Of a stretch of DNA of 64,000 nucleotides, positions 10,334 through 18,239 are shown piece by piece (the stretch's first letter is position 1; the number at the start of each line of letters is the position of its first letter). This DNA is from Thermanaeromonas sp. C210. Its GTDB lineage: Bacteria; Bacillota; DSM-521; Neomoorellales; Neomoorellaceae. The DNA lies in assembly GCF_013167955.1 (NCBI RefSeq), contig NZ_BLWF01000002.1, positions 62,001 to 126,000 of the forward strand, in the 5' to 3' direction. The notes under the pieces were generated by a model, which ran no database searches, had not been told where the DNA came from, and saw nothing but the letters and a program-made list of their open reading frames with translations. Made by a program: the position numbers and the translations under genes.

Positions 10334-11602
10334 TTACTCCTCCAGCTGGAACTCCTGATCCCTTATACGAACAGTGTCCCCCGGGCGGGCGCCGGCCCGC
10401 CGCAGGGCCTCTTCAACCCCCAGGCGTTTGAAAGTCCGCTGTAGGCGCCGCACCGCCGCGTCACTGCTGAAATCCGTCATGGCCACCCGCCGCTCCACCT
10501 CCCGGCCAGAGACAACAAACACGCCGTTCTCCCGGGTTATGGTGAAAGTCTCGGCCGGTTCGACCATCCTTGCCGTAGTCTCGTCCGAGGGCGCGTCCTT
10601 CACCTCCGGCAGGTCTTCGAGCAGTTCTACCAAATACCATAGCAGGGGTTCAAGGCCCTCCCCCTTCAAGGCCGAAAGGGGAAATATGCGGTGCTTTTCG
10701 CCCAACCTTTCGGTAAGAAACCTACAGTTTTCCTCGCCCCCGGGCAAGTCTATCTTATTGGCCGCAATCACCTGAGGGCGCTTTAGAAGTTCGGGGCTGT
10801 AATGGCCCAGTTCATTGTTGACCGTTTCGAAGTCGCGGAGAACTTCCTCTCCGCCCTTCATGCCCACGTCCAGCACGTGGACCAGCACCCGGGTCCTCTC
10901 GATATGGCGTAGGAACTTTAATCCCAACCCCGCTCCCTGATGGGCGCCTTCAATAAGGCCGGGAATATCGGCTACCACAAAGGAGTGTTCCTCATCCAGG
11001 CGCACCACGCCCAGGTTGGGGTTCAAGGTAGTAAAGGGGTAATCGGCAATCTTGGGCCGGGCGGCGGATATGCGGGATAGCAAAGTGGATTTCCCCGCAT
11101 TGGGCAGGCCTACCAGTCCTACATCGGCAAGGAGCTTAAGCTCCAACCGGATCCACCGCTCCTCCCCAGGCTCCCCCTTCTCCGCAAACTTCGGGGCCTG
11201 CTCCCGGGGGTTAGCAAAGCGGGCATTGCCCCGACCCCCGCGGCCGCCCGCCGCTACTACCACCCTCTGACCGGGAGCAACGAGGTCCGCCAAAACCTCT
11301 CCGGTAACCGCGTCGCGCACCACGGTCCCCACCGGTACCCGCAGAATCAGGTCGGGGGCGCTGCGGCCGTGTTTATTCTTGCCCTGACCGTGCTCGCCCC
11401 TTTCGGCCCGGTAATGACTGCGGTAACGGAAATCCACCAGGGTCCTAAGGCCCGGATCGGCCTCCAGGACGACGCTGCCGCCCCGACCGCCGTCGCCACC
11501 GCTGGGGCCCCCGCGGGGTACGTACTTTTCCCGTCGGAAGGCCACCGCCCCGTTACCGCCGTCACCGCCGCGGACATATATTTTTGCTTCGTCGTAAAAC
11601 AT
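10334..11602 (-). CDS. obgE: GTPase Obg/CgtA with C-terminal OCT domain
   Basis: Ribosome-associated GTPase needed for 50S assembly and, in spore formers, linked to the stress and sporulation response. The 422-residue product has three domains: the glycine-rich Obg fold (residues 1-158), the G domain with GLPNAGKSTLL near 165, DIPGLIEGAH near 212 and the NKID motif near 282, and a C-terminal OCT domain from about 345. The OCT domain is typical of Gram-positive Obg. Start ATG 11602 follows an AGAGGT site. It lies downstream of the spo0B-like gene as in other Firmicutes. Confidence 0.97.
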   Translation of the reverse strand: MFYDEAKIYVRGGDGGNGAVAFRREKYVPRGGPSGGDGGRGGSVVLEADPGLRTLVDFRYRSHYRAERGEHGQGKNKHGRSAPDLILRVPVGTVVRDAVTGEVLADLVAPGQRVVVAAGGRGGRGNARFANPREQAPKFAEKGEPGEERWIRLELKLLADVGLVGLPNAGKSTLLSRISAARPKIADYPFTTLNPNLGVVRLDEEHSFVVADIPGLIEGAHQGAGLGLKFLRHIERTRVLVHVLDVGMKGGEEVLRDFETVNNELGHYSPELLKRPQVIAANKIDLPGGEENCRFLTERLGEKHRIFPLSALKGEGLEPLLWYLVELLEDLPEVKDAPSDETTARMVEPAETFTITRENGVFVVSGREVERRVAMTDFSSDAAVRRLQRTFKRLGVEEALRRAGARPGDTVRIRDQEFQLEE

Positions 11603-11671
11603 GGATGCTGACCTCTGCCCCTTTTGAGCTGACGTACTCCTTTAGCACCTTAAAGACTAGCCCTTGGCGGG

Positions 11672-11703
11672 CAAAAAAGTATATAACCCCCCTTTTGCGG
11701 GGG
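11672..11703 (-). terminator. possible terminator/attenuator between the spo0B-like gene and obgE
   Basis: In the minus direction a 5-bp all-GC stem (CCCCC/GGGGG, loop GCAAAA) is followed by TTATATAC and then TTTTTT. The short stem and delayed T run make it a weak candidate. It could lower expression of obgE relative to the ribosomal protein genes. Confidence 0.35.
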
Positions 11704-11755
11704 AACAAAAATCCTGTGGCCGGGGATGCCCGTAGACGGACCAATAAGGTCGCAC

Positions 11756-12319
11756 TTACTTGCGGGGCAAAAGTAGGGTGAGTTCGAATTTATGGGGAGA
11801 CCACGTAACAGGCGTACCGCACTTCTCCGCCCGTTCCTGCAGCTCCGCGAGGACGGAATCCATTCTCTCCCTTCCCACCGGCCCCGGAGAGCCAGTAAAA
11901 CGCCAGAGATACCCTTGCCCTGTTTCCCGGATCTCCAGCCCTAGCCTTCCTTCCTGCTCCCCGGCTTCGAAGGCCCCCAGCACCAGTTCCCAGGCGAGCT
12001 CCAGAAGACCCGCCGCCTGTTCCCCGGTTAAGGCCAGGTCCTCCATTTCGGTGTCTACTTCCACTTCCACCTTGATCTGGCGCTGGGCTGCTTCTTCTAG
12101 TTTAAACTGGCACTGGAGAACCAACTCGGCCTGCCGCAGGCGCATCAGTCTCCCGTTTTTCCCGATGCGCGCGACTACTTCTTTAGTATAGGCCAGGGCC
12201 CTTTCGGGTTTACCCAACTGCAAAAAGCCGGATATTACCTGCAGGTGGTTAAGGAAATCGTGTTTTTGACCCCGCAGCAAGCGTACAAAGGCTTCGGTCT
12301 CCCCTGCCACAATCTCCAC
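11756..12319 (-). CDS. Spo0B-type sporulation phosphotransferase-like protein
   Basis: Resembles Spo0B, which passes phosphate between Spo0F and Spo0A in the sporulation phosphorelay. The product (187 residues) begins with the helical-hairpin phosphoacceptor region GQKHDFLNHLQVISGFLQLG near residues 18-37, in which the histidine of HDFLNHLQ is the expected phosphorylation site, followed by a degenerate ATPase-like C-terminal region. The same N-terminal type also occurs in CitA/DcuS-class sensor kinases, but there is no sensor here. The first GTG is at 12319; a second GTG at 12310 has the better-placed GGGGTGGAG site. It sits between rpmA and obgE, the usual place for spo0B. Participation in a phosphorelay is inferred. 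Confidence 0.8.
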   Translation of the reverse strand: MEIVAGETEAFVRLLRGQKHDFLNHLQVISGFLQLGKPERALAYTKEVVARIGKNGRLMRLRQAELVLQCQFKLEEAAQRQIKVEVEVDTEMEDLALTGEQAAGLLELAWELVLGAFEAGEQEGRLGLEIRETGQGYLWRFTGSPGPVGRERMDSVLAELQERAEKCGTPVTWSPHKFELTLLLPRK

Positions 12320-12334
12320 CCCAAAATATTTATT

Positions 12335-12378
12335 GACCCCTGGAATCTTCCAGGGGTCGCCCAGGTTTTATCTGGGCC
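12335..12378 (-). other. two tandem hairpins between rpmA and the spo0B-like gene
   Basis: Directly after the rpmA stop are two strong inverted repeats: GGGCCCAG-type at 12359-12378 (6-bp GC stem) and a perfect 10-bp repeat GACCCCTGGA / TCCAGGGGTC at 12335-12358 with a 4-base loop. In the minus direction the second is followed by AATAAATATTTT, only partly T-rich. They may act as a leaky terminator or protect the 3' end of the rplU-prp-rpmA mRNA from decay. Confidence 0.55.
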
Positions 12379-12654
12379 TTAAGCATAAACACTAACTTGC
12401 TTCTTATCCCGGCCCTTGCGTTCAAACCTCACATAGCCATCAATGAGGGCGTACAGGGTGTTGTCTTTACCCAGGCCCACGTTACGGCCCGGGTGAATTT
12501 TGGTCCCCCGCTGGCGCACAATAATGTTTCCAGCGGTAACGAATTGGCCGTCGTGCCTCTTCACGCCCAGCCGCTTCGATTCACTGTCCCGTCCGTTGCG
12601 GGAACTACCCACTCCCTTCTTGTGGGCAAACAGCTGCAGGTCTATCTTGCGCAT
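12379..12654 (-). CDS. rpmA: 50S ribosomal protein L27 with cleavable N-terminal extension
   Basis: Large-subunit protein whose N-terminus reaches the peptidyl transferase centre. The 91-residue product starts [14 protein letters not shown]: the segment before AHKKG matches the Firmicutes pre-sequence that Prp removes after the F. A GTG at 12663 is in frame, but ATG 12654 lies 8 bases after GGAGG. The prp stop codon overlaps the start by 13 bases, so protease and substrate are translationally linked. Confidence 0.97.
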   Translation of the reverse strand: MRKIDLQLFAHKKGVGSSRNGRDSESKRLGVKRHDGQFVTAGNIIVRQRGTKIHPGRNVGLGKDNTLYALIDGYVRFERKGRDKKQVSVYA

Positions 12655-12989
12655 CTGCTCCACCTCCTCGATTCAACCTGTACAAAGCGTCTATAGCTCC
12701 TTGCTATGGCCCTCAGGCCCAGCTCCATGGTCCCTAAAATGACCTCCGCCTTCTCCCGCTCGCGTACCGGCAGGTCCCCGGGCAGTAGGCACTGTAGAGT
12801 GCCTTCCCCTTTCTGGACTTCAGGAGCCACGGTCAGGTACTCCTCCAGCCCCATGACCGCCGCCTGGGTAAGGGCCGATACAGCGGCACACACTATATCC
12901 CGGCCCCGCGGTCGGTAGCCCGCATGGCCGGAAACCAGGAAACCCACCGCGCGGCCGCCCTCATCGCGCCAAAGGGTTACCCGGACCAT
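12642..12989 (-). CDS. prp: ribosomal-processing cysteine protease Prp
   Basis: Cysteine protease that cuts the N-terminal extension from L27 in Firmicutes and relatives. The 115-residue product carries the catalytic pair in [20 protein letters not shown]: the histidine near residue 22 and the cysteine near residue 34. Length is normal. ATG 12989 starts 7 bases before the end of the rplU gap. It lies between rplU and rpmA as in B. subtilis (ysxB), and L27 here does carry the expected cleavable segment. Confidence 0.94.
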   Translation of the reverse strand: MVRVTLWRDEGGRAVGFLVSGHAGYRPRGRDIVCAAVSALTQAAVMGLEEYLTVAPEVQKGEGTLQCLLPGDLPVREREKAEVILGTMELGLRAIARSYRRFVQVESRRWSRCAR

Positions 12990-12996
12990 GGGTATT

Positions 12997-13311
12997 TTAG
13001 GAAACCTCGATCTTTTCGATACGCAGGGCAGTAAAGGGCTGACGGTGCCCCTGCTTCCGGCGGTAATTCTTCTTGGGCTTATATTTGAACACGATTATCT
13101 TTTCGCCCTTACCGTGTCCTTCGACCTTGCCTATCACCCGGGCGTTGGCCAGATAAGGCCTACCCACCTGCAAACCCCCGTCGCCCTGGACGGCCAGCAC
13201 TTTATCCAATACTACCGTTTCGCCCTCGGGAACGGGCAGCTTCTCCACTTTCAACACATCGCCCTCGGAAACCCGGTACTGCTTGCCACCTGTTTCGATA
13301 ATAGCGTACAT
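12997..13311 (-). CDS. rplU: 50S ribosomal protein L21
   Basis: Large-subunit protein that binds 23S rRNA. The 104-residue product has the family N-terminus [18 protein letters not shown] and the C-terminal basic block [17 protein letters not shown]. It is the first gene of the rplU-prp-rpmA-spo0B-obgE-proBA run, behind a structured leader and a clear promoter. Start ATG 13311 follows GGGAGGAGAAGG. Confidence 0.97.
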   Translation of the reverse strand: MYAIIETGGKQYRVSEGDVLKVEKLPVPEGETVVLDKVLAVQGDGGLQVGRPYLANARVIGKVEGHGKGEKIIVFKYKPKKNYRRKQGHRQPFTALRIEKIEVS

Positions 13312-13419
13312 TCGTTCCTTCTCCTCCCAAGCTAAGACTCGCCGGAATAAAGGTATCCTGCCCGAAGGCAGGGGTTTTTAGACCTTTCCCGGGCGGTTTA
13401 AAACTTGAGGTATATCCGC
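13312..13419 (-). promoter_or_regulatory. L21-type structured mRNA leader
   Basis: Between promoter and rplU lies about 108 bases with nested pairing: AAAGGT (13382-13387) with ACCTTT (complement of 13349-13354) enclosing a CCTGCC-UUCG-GGCAGG hairpin at about 13357-13372, and an outer CCGCCCGGG / CCGGCG arm. Firmicutes rplU transcripts are known to carry an L21 leader used for autogenous control; this position and shape fit. A covariance-model match was not run. Confidence 0.7.
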
Positions 13420-13425
13420 TTCTGC

Positions 13426-13455
13426 AGTGTAGCATATTTAGTAAAGGGCTGTCAA
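13426..13455 (-). promoter_or_regulatory. vegetative-type promoter of the rplU operon
   Basis: TTGACA (complement of 13450-13455) and TACACT (complement of 13426-13431) are separated by 18 bases, a near-consensus sigma-A promoter. The start of transcription would be near 13419. Confidence 0.75.
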
Positions 13456-13524
13456 GCAAACCACGCCCGCCCTCCGTGTCAAGAGTTAGTAGGCGTCGTT
13501 GAAGTTAGGCTCCGGTCATAAGAA

Positions 13525-13560
13525 ATAAGCCTCCCCAGCTTGTTTTCTGAAGAGGCTTAT
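13525..13560 (-). terminator. terminator candidate after the FGGY kinase gene
   Basis: A perfect 9-bp inverted repeat (ATAAGCCTC / GAGGCTTAT, 18-base loop) lies about 120 bases past the kinase stop. In the minus direction it is followed by TTCTTATG, so the T run is partial. It would close the island operon before the rplU promoter. A smaller repeat, CCTCTG/CAGAGG at 13634-13653, has no T run. Confidence 0.5.
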
Positions 13561-13682
13561 CTCCTAAATCTAGGGGCGTTGCTTAGGTAGGTTGTATTTG
13601 ACCCTTACCCCCCTTTTGTTTTTCTTCTACCCACCTCTGTTATATCACAGAGGATTGAGGGCCGCCACCTTCGTTTTCCAAG

Positions 13683-15236
13683 CTATGTTCCCAGGGCTAT
13701 CTCGTCTAGGCGGTCGTAAACGCCTTTAAGGGCCGCGTAGAGCTCCCTGTAGAGTTCCCGGTAGGGACGGTAATGGGCGTGGGCCTTTTCATTTACCTCG
13801 AACTTTTGGGCCGGCCGGGCAAGTTCCTTGGCCACCCCCGCCAGGTCCTTGTAGATGCCTACCGCATACCCCGCCACCAAGGCCGAACCCCAGATGCCTA
13901 CCTCTTCCCTCTCCAAACTCACGTAGGGTATCCCTAAGATATCCGCCTTCATCTGGTTCCAGAGGGGGCTTCTCGCTCCGCCGCCTATGACCCGCACTTC
14001 CTTAACTTCCAGGCTCGGGAACAATTTGCGAGTTATATCTAGGTAATAGCCATACTCGTAGGCCACTGCTTCCAATATAGAACGATAGAAGCCTGCCTTG
14101 TCGTGGTTCCAGCTAAAGCCTATCCATGCTCCTCGGATGCGGCTGTCATAAGGGCAGACACGGCCGCCCAGATGGGGTACGAACAAGAGCCCGGCAGACC
14201 CGGCCGGAACCTCCGCGGCGGCTTCGTTAAGAATATCGTACACGTCACGGCCCGAACGCTCTGCCTCCTCCCTTTCCGCAGCAGCCCAGGTATCCCTAAA
14301 CCACCGCAGGCACAAGCCCCCGCCGCCGATATAGGCCATGGCGAACCACAGACCGGGCTGGACGGCCCGGGGTACGATCAAGGTTTTGTTTTCAATGTCC
14401 GGGACGAATTCGTCCACACAGAAGGCTAACACGGAAGCGGTACCCGCTACATCCACGGCCTGGCCCTTCTCTACCATACCTGCGCCCAGGAAGCTGGCCG
14501 CCGTATCCCCCACCCCGGCCGCCACGGGCGTGCCTGCGGCCAGGCCAGTGTCCCTGGCCCCTTCCTCGGTTACATAACCGACAATCCGCCAGGGCTCGAC
14601 TATTTGGGGAAGCTTATCCTGGGATAGGCCAAAGGCACCAAGGAGTTCGGGGGACCACCGGCCGGCGAGGGCGTCGGAAACGCCGGAAAAGTGAAGATAA
14701 GTGTAATCCTCGAAGGCCTGTTCCGCCCGCAACCCGCATACGCGCCCCGCTACATATACGGCTGGGACAATGAACTTGACAATGCGGCGGTACACCTCCG
14801 GCTCTTCTTCCTTCCACCAGATCATCTTGGGACCGTGGGCTATGGAAGGGGGCATGCCCACCGTGGCTATGAGTTTTTCGCCGAAATGCTCCCTCAGCCA
14901 ATCCACGTATTTCTGGCAGCGGACGTCAAGCCACGAGTCGTAGCGGGTAACGGCACGCCATTCTTCATCTATACCCATGATACCCGCCATCTGTCCGTCG
15001 AAGGCCATACCGGCTATATCCCGTGGATTTATGCCGCTCTTCTCCAAAACTTCCCGGATAGTGATACAGGCCGTCCGGTAGAAATCTTCCGGGTCCTGCT
15101 CCACCCACCCCGGTGCTGGATACCGCAAATAAGACTCGGCGTAGGCTACGGCGAGGAGGCGACCTTCCAGGTCAAATAATCCCGCCTTGGTCCCTGCAGT
15201 GCCTATATCGACGCCCAGAAGGTATTTGGCGCCCAT
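13683..15236 (-). CDS. FGGY-family carbohydrate kinase (xylulokinase-like)
   Basis: Cytosolic ATP-dependent sugar or polyol kinase. The 517-residue product has the N-terminal phosphate-binding motif LGVDIGTAGTKAGLFD, the conserved MAFDGQMAGIMGID block near residue 90, and the C-terminal FGGY signature region with VIGGGARSPLWNQMKADILG near 420-440, all in the usual order and length. The nearest characterised groups are xylulokinases, but the substrate cannot be assigned. Its ATG shares one base with the stop of the cupin isomerase gene (TGATG), so the two are translated together. It is the last gene of the island and presumably phosphorylates a product of the upstream dehydrogenases or epimerase. 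Confidence 0.85.
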   Translation of the reverse strand: MGAKYLLGVDIGTAGTKAGLFDLEGRLLAVAYAESYLRYPAPGWVEQDPEDFYRTACITIREVLEKSGINPRDIAGMAFDGQMAGIMGIDEEWRAVTRYDSWLDVRCQKYVDWLREHFGEKLIATVGMPPSIAHGPKMIWWKEEEPEVYRRIVKFIVPAVYVAGRVCGLRAEQAFEDYTYLHFSGVSDALAGRWSPELLGAFGLSQDKLPQIVEPWRIVGYVTEEGARDTGLAAGTPVAAGVGDTAASFLGAGMVEKGQAVDVAGTASVLAFCVDEFVPDIENKTLIVPRAVQPGLWFAMAYIGGGGLCLRWFRDTWAAAEREEAERSGRDVYDILNEAAAEVPAGSAGLLFVPHLGGRVCPYDSRIRGAWIGFSWNHDKAGFYRSILEAVAYEYGYYLDITRKLFPSLEVKEVRVIGGGARSPLWNQMKADILGIPYVSLEREEVGIWGSALVAGYAVGIYKDLAGVAKELARPAQKFEVNEKAHAHYRPYRELYRELYAALKGVYDRLDEIALGT

Positions 15237-15820
15237 CAGTCTCCCCCCCGAGGGTTGTAGCGGGGATTATCTATGATGCACGGCTGGCCGTCTTCCTCCA
15301 AAACCAGCTTGGAAAAACCCTGTTTTTCTATGGTGCCGTAGTTATGGCCCGCGTCACCCCTATACACCCCGAAAAAGACCAGGGGTTCATCCCCCGTATT
15401 TATCGTACGGTGGGCCCAGTAGGGCGGGATATAGGATATGCTGCCCGGATACATCTCCAGGACTTCCGCCTGGCCGTCCTCAGTCTGCATCAGGAGCAGC
15501 CCCTTGCCGGCAAGGCATACATAGATCTCCGCCGTGCCGGCCACGGCGTGAAAGTGGCCCTTGGTCATAAAGTATTCCTTGCCTACTTTGCCCGGGTATA
15601 TGATACTGGTGCAGTGCTGGAGATGGCCGTCCTCTTCGGGAATGACTACATTATAGAATTCGTAAACCTTCGGGTTCTCTTTTAACATGGTTTCGGCCGC
15701 TTCCCGGTCATGGAACATTTCCTTCATGTCCGCCAAATAGCGCACTATATGATTGCCGGGCGGAGAAAGAACACCCGTCTTGAGATCGCATATGGTATTA
15801 AAGGGTTTAAATAGATGCAA
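15236..15820 (-). CDS. cupin-type phosphoglucose isomerase family protein
   Basis: Resembles the small metal-dependent cupin glucose-6-phosphate isomerase of archaea and some bacteria, which interconverts glucose 6-phosphate and fructose 6-phosphate. The 194-residue product has the metal site in MTKGHFHAVAGTAEIYVCL (two histidines and a glutamate) near residues 87-105 and a fourth ligand in IPPYWAHRTINTGDEP near 130. A TTG at 15820 opens the frame, with AAAGGGG upstream; the start is moderately sure. Its coupling to an FGGY kinase suggests action on a sugar or sugar phosphate, which need not be glucose 6-phosphate. It also gives the island an isomerase independent of the classical Pgi. Confidence 0.8.
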   Translation of the reverse strand: MHLFKPFNTICDLKTGVLSPPGNHIVRYLADMKEMFHDREAAETMLKENPKVYEFYNVVIPEEDGHLQHCTSIIYPGKVGKEYFMTKGHFHAVAGTAEIYVCLAGKGLLLMQTEDGQAEVLEMYPGSISYIPPYWAHRTINTGDEPLVFFGVYRGDAGHNYGTIEKQGFSKLVLEEDGQPCIIDNPRYNPRGGD

Positions 15821-15896
15821 CCCACTTCGCCCCTTTCCGCGGTTCTAATTCTTCCGTAACGCCGTGTTTGTCGTCGGCCTTTCCGCTCCCCTTTGC

Positions 15897-16949
15897 CTAC
15901 CAGTCGAAACCGATGACCACTTTACGGTTGCTGGCCTTCCCGGCTACCCTTTCAAAGGCATCCTTAATGGATTCCAATCGGTAAATACCTTCGATGAGAC
16001 TCTTAACCTCCACACGCCCGGCGGCGATAAGCTCCATGGAACGGCGGAATTGATGGTAGTTAGAGCCTGTAGTGGCGGTAACCTTCAACTGTTTATAGTG
16101 GATGAGGTTAGTGTTCAGAGGCACCGTTTCCTGGCCGCGGGGCAGGCCCCCGAAGAGGTTTATGCGTCCGAAAACCCCCGCCAGCTCCAGGGCCCGCTGC
16201 TGCACCGCCGGCACCGAGCAGGCGGTTATAACGACATCCGCTCCCTTCCCGCCGGTTTCTTTAAATATGACCGATTTCAGGTCTTCCTTAGAGGGGTTCA
16301 CCAATACATCGGCCCCGAATCGTGCGCCGTCCTGTAGACGTTCTTCCACCGTCTCGCTTAAGATCACCTTTGCCGCGCCCTTGAGTTTGGCCATCTGAAC
16401 GTGGAGCAGGCCTATGGGTCCCGCACCTATTATTACCACCACGTCGGCCGCGCGTATATCTACGGCTTCTACCCCGTTATACACGCAGGATAAGGGCTCA
16501 ACCAACACGGCTTCCTCGAAGGATACGCCGTCCGGTATGCCCACTATATTGCCCCGAAGGACGGCCGGGGCGGTAATCTTCATGTATTCTTGGAAGCCGC
16601 CATCCAGGCTGATTCCGAAGGCCTGGTAGTCGGGGCAGAGCTGGTTCCAACCCCGCAAGCATACTTCGCACTGTCCGCACCCTATATTTGGGGCTACAGC
16701 CACCCTCATTCCCGGGGCCAGGCCCCGGACCTCGCTCCCCACCGAGGCTATCACACCTACTACCTCATGCCCCAGCACTCGTTCGGTTCCCGGAGGTATT
16801 TTAAAGTGACCGTAATGGTAAATGCGGATATCGGTACCGCAGATGGAGCAATACTTTACCTGCAGAAGGACTTCGTAGGGGCCTATTTGAGGGACGGGGC
16901 CCTCCACCACCTCCATATCCCTTATTCCCCGGTAAACTGCCTTTTTCAC
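15897..16949 (-). CDS. zinc-dependent medium-chain alcohol dehydrogenase (polyol/sugar type)
   Basis: Medium-chain dehydrogenase, sorbitol/threonine dehydrogenase-like, about 350 residues. Catalytic zinc ligands are in SICGTD near residue 36 and GHEVVG near 61; the structural zinc site is the four-cysteine GCGQCEVCLRGWNQLC near 95. The Rossmann motif VVIIGAGPIGLLHVQMAK is near 170, and the acidic SETVEERL after the second strand suggests NAD over NADP. The start is GTG behind GGAGGGAG, and it overlaps the stop of the hydroxyacid dehydrogenase by 4 bases (GTGA). It likely oxidises a secondary alcohol of a polyol or sugar; the substrate is unknown. Confidence 0.88.
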   Translation of the reverse strand: MKKAVYRGIRDMEVVEGPVPQIGPYEVLLQVKYCSICGTDIRIYHYGHFKIPPGTERVLGHEVVGVIASVGSEVRGLAPGMRVAVAPNIGCGQCEVCLRGWNQLCPDYQAFGISLDGGFQEYMKITAPAVLRGNIVGIPDGVSFEEAVLVEPLSCVYNGVEAVDIRAADVVVIIGAGPIGLLHVQMAKLKGAAKVILSETVEERLQDGARFGADVLVNPSKEDLKSVIFKETGGKGADVVITACSVPAVQQRALELAGVFGRINLFGGLPRGQETVPLNTNLIHYKQLKVTATTGSNYHQFRRSMELIAAGRVEVKSLIEGIYRLESIKDAFERVAGKASNRKVVIGFDW

Positions 16950-17947
16950 CGGCTCGCACTCCCTCCGTTCGCTTCTCCTTCATGAGTCCTGTAGCAGGAT
17001 ACTACATTCTTCGGTCTTCTTCCTTCTAAAACGCTAATCACGTTTTCCGCCGCCTCCAGACCCATGCGCATTACCGCCTCTTCCGTATAGGCACCTATAT
17101 GGGGTGTCAAGACCGTAGTTTCAAGGTCCAGCAGCTCCCGGCCCCGGAGGGGTTCCTCGGCGTACACATCTAGCGCCGCAGCCCTTATCCACCCCTCCCG
17201 CAGGGCCCTGGCGAGGGCCTTTTCTTCTACGATTCCGCCCCGGGAGGTATTTATGAGGACGGCATTGGGTTTCATGAGCCTGAGTTCAGCCTCACCTATG
17301 AGGTTCCTGGTTTCCGGTACGAGGGGAAGGTGGACGGAGATGTAGTCAGCCTCCCGGAGGATCTGCTCCAATCCGACATATTCTCCCCTTACCTCCGCCG
17401 CCAAGGAGGGATCCGGGCAAACGTCGTAAAGCAACAGCTTGGTACTAAATCCCAGGAGCCTCCTCGCCACCGCCCGGCCGATCCGACCCGTCCCCAGGAT
17501 GCCGACGGTCTTTCCGAACAAGGACATGCCCATGAACTTCTTCCACTGGCCCTGCCTCATGGAAGCATCCGCCTGGGGGATACGCCGGGCGGCGGCCAGC
17601 ATCAGCCCCACCGCCAGGTCCGCCACGGCCTCCGTATTGACGTCGGGGGTGTTCGTCACGATTATGCCCTTCTCGGCTGCGGCCTCAAGATCAATATTGT
17701 CCACCCCCACGCCGTATTTGGAAATGACCTGCAGGCGGGGCGCGTTCTCGATTATCTTCCTGGTTACTTTATCTATACCGACAATAAGGGCATCCGCGTC
17801 TCTAACGAGCTCCAGAAGCTCATCGACCTCAAGGGGTCGTTCCAGCTGATTGCGCACGATGCTATAGCCCCTCTCCTCGAGTACCTTAAGGGGTAAGGGA
17901 GAGGTAGCCGCAAAGGATCTGGGCGTTACGACTACTTTAATGGTCAT
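16946..17947 (-). CDS. D-isomer-specific 2-hydroxyacid dehydrogenase (phosphoglycerate dehydrogenase-like)
   Basis: NAD-dependent dehydrogenase of the 2-hydroxyacid family, 333 residues, like the catalytic part of SerA without its regulatory ACT domain. Seen are the VDNIDLEAAAEKGI entry motif near 80, the nucleotide fold GILGTGRIGRAVARRLLGF near 150 followed by an aspartate (LLLYD, NAD preference), and the catalytic Arg, Glu and His in NTSRGGIVEE, DVYAEEPL and TPHIGAYTEEA. The frame runs 153 bases further upstream, but ATG 17947 has GGGAGG just before it. It begins 5 bases after the MoaD-like gene stop. In this context it probably reduces or oxidises a 2-keto/2-hydroxy sugar acid; serine synthesis is possible but less likely. 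Confidence 0.87.
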   Translation of the reverse strand: MTIKVVVTPRSFAATSPLPLKVLEERGYSIVRNQLERPLEVDELLELVRDADALIVGIDKVTRKIIENAPRLQVISKYGVGVDNIDLEAAAEKGIIVTNTPDVNTEAVADLAVGLMLAAARRIPQADASMRQGQWKKFMGMSLFGKTVGILGTGRIGRAVARRLLGFSTKLLLYDVCPDPSLAAEVRGEYVGLEQILREADYISVHLPLVPETRNLIGEAELRLMKPNAVLINTSRGGIVEEKALARALREGWIRAAALDVYAEEPLRGRELLDLETTVLTPHIGAYTEEAVMRMGLEAAENVISVLEGRRPKNVVSCYRTHEGEANGGSASR

Positions 17948-17951
17948 CCTC

Positions 17952-18206
17952 TTAACCTCCCGCGAGCATGGGTAGGACCGTAAGTTGGCAGTCTTGGTCG
18001 ACCGTACAGGCGTCCCAATCCTCCGGCGGTACCCCCCGGCCGTCCAATAACACGGCCCAGGCTGCCGGGTCAACACGGAAGCCGCACTCGTTGGCCGCAA
18101 CCTCCAGTATCTCCTTTACCGTAGCCGGCGCCGCTACTTCAAGGACAGCGGCCGTACGGCCGGCAAAGCTGGCCGCCGGGCCCAGAAAGGTAACGGTAAC
18201 CCTCAT
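17952..18206 (-). CDS. MoaD/ThiS-family ubiquitin-like sulfur carrier
   Basis: An 84-residue beta-grasp protein ending in LAGG, the double glycine that is adenylated and thiocarboxylated in MoaD and ThiS. The N-terminal MRVTVTFLGPAASFAG and central VLEVAAPATVKEIL segments fit MoaD. ATG 18206 with GGAGGAAGGG upstream is better than the in-frame ATG at 18233. It starts 33 bases after the AOR stop. Because AOR enzymes carry a tungsto-bis-pterin cofactor, a dedicated MoaD-like partner for pterin sulfur insertion is the natural reading. No MoaE, MoeB or other pterin gene lies in the window, so this is inference. Confidence 0.82.
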   Translation of the reverse strand: MRVTVTFLGPAASFAGRTAAVLEVAAPATVKEILEVAANECGFRVDPAAWAVLLDGRGVPPEDWDACTVDQDCQLTVLPMLAGG

Positions 18207-18239
18207 ATACCCTTCCTCCACAGGTGCGGACACGCAACT

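Noticed and set aside
16946-18100. N-terminal 51-residue extension of the hydroxyacid dehydrogenase
   Set aside because: It overlaps the MoaD-like gene in another frame and is not family sequence; ATG 17947 has a good ribosome site.
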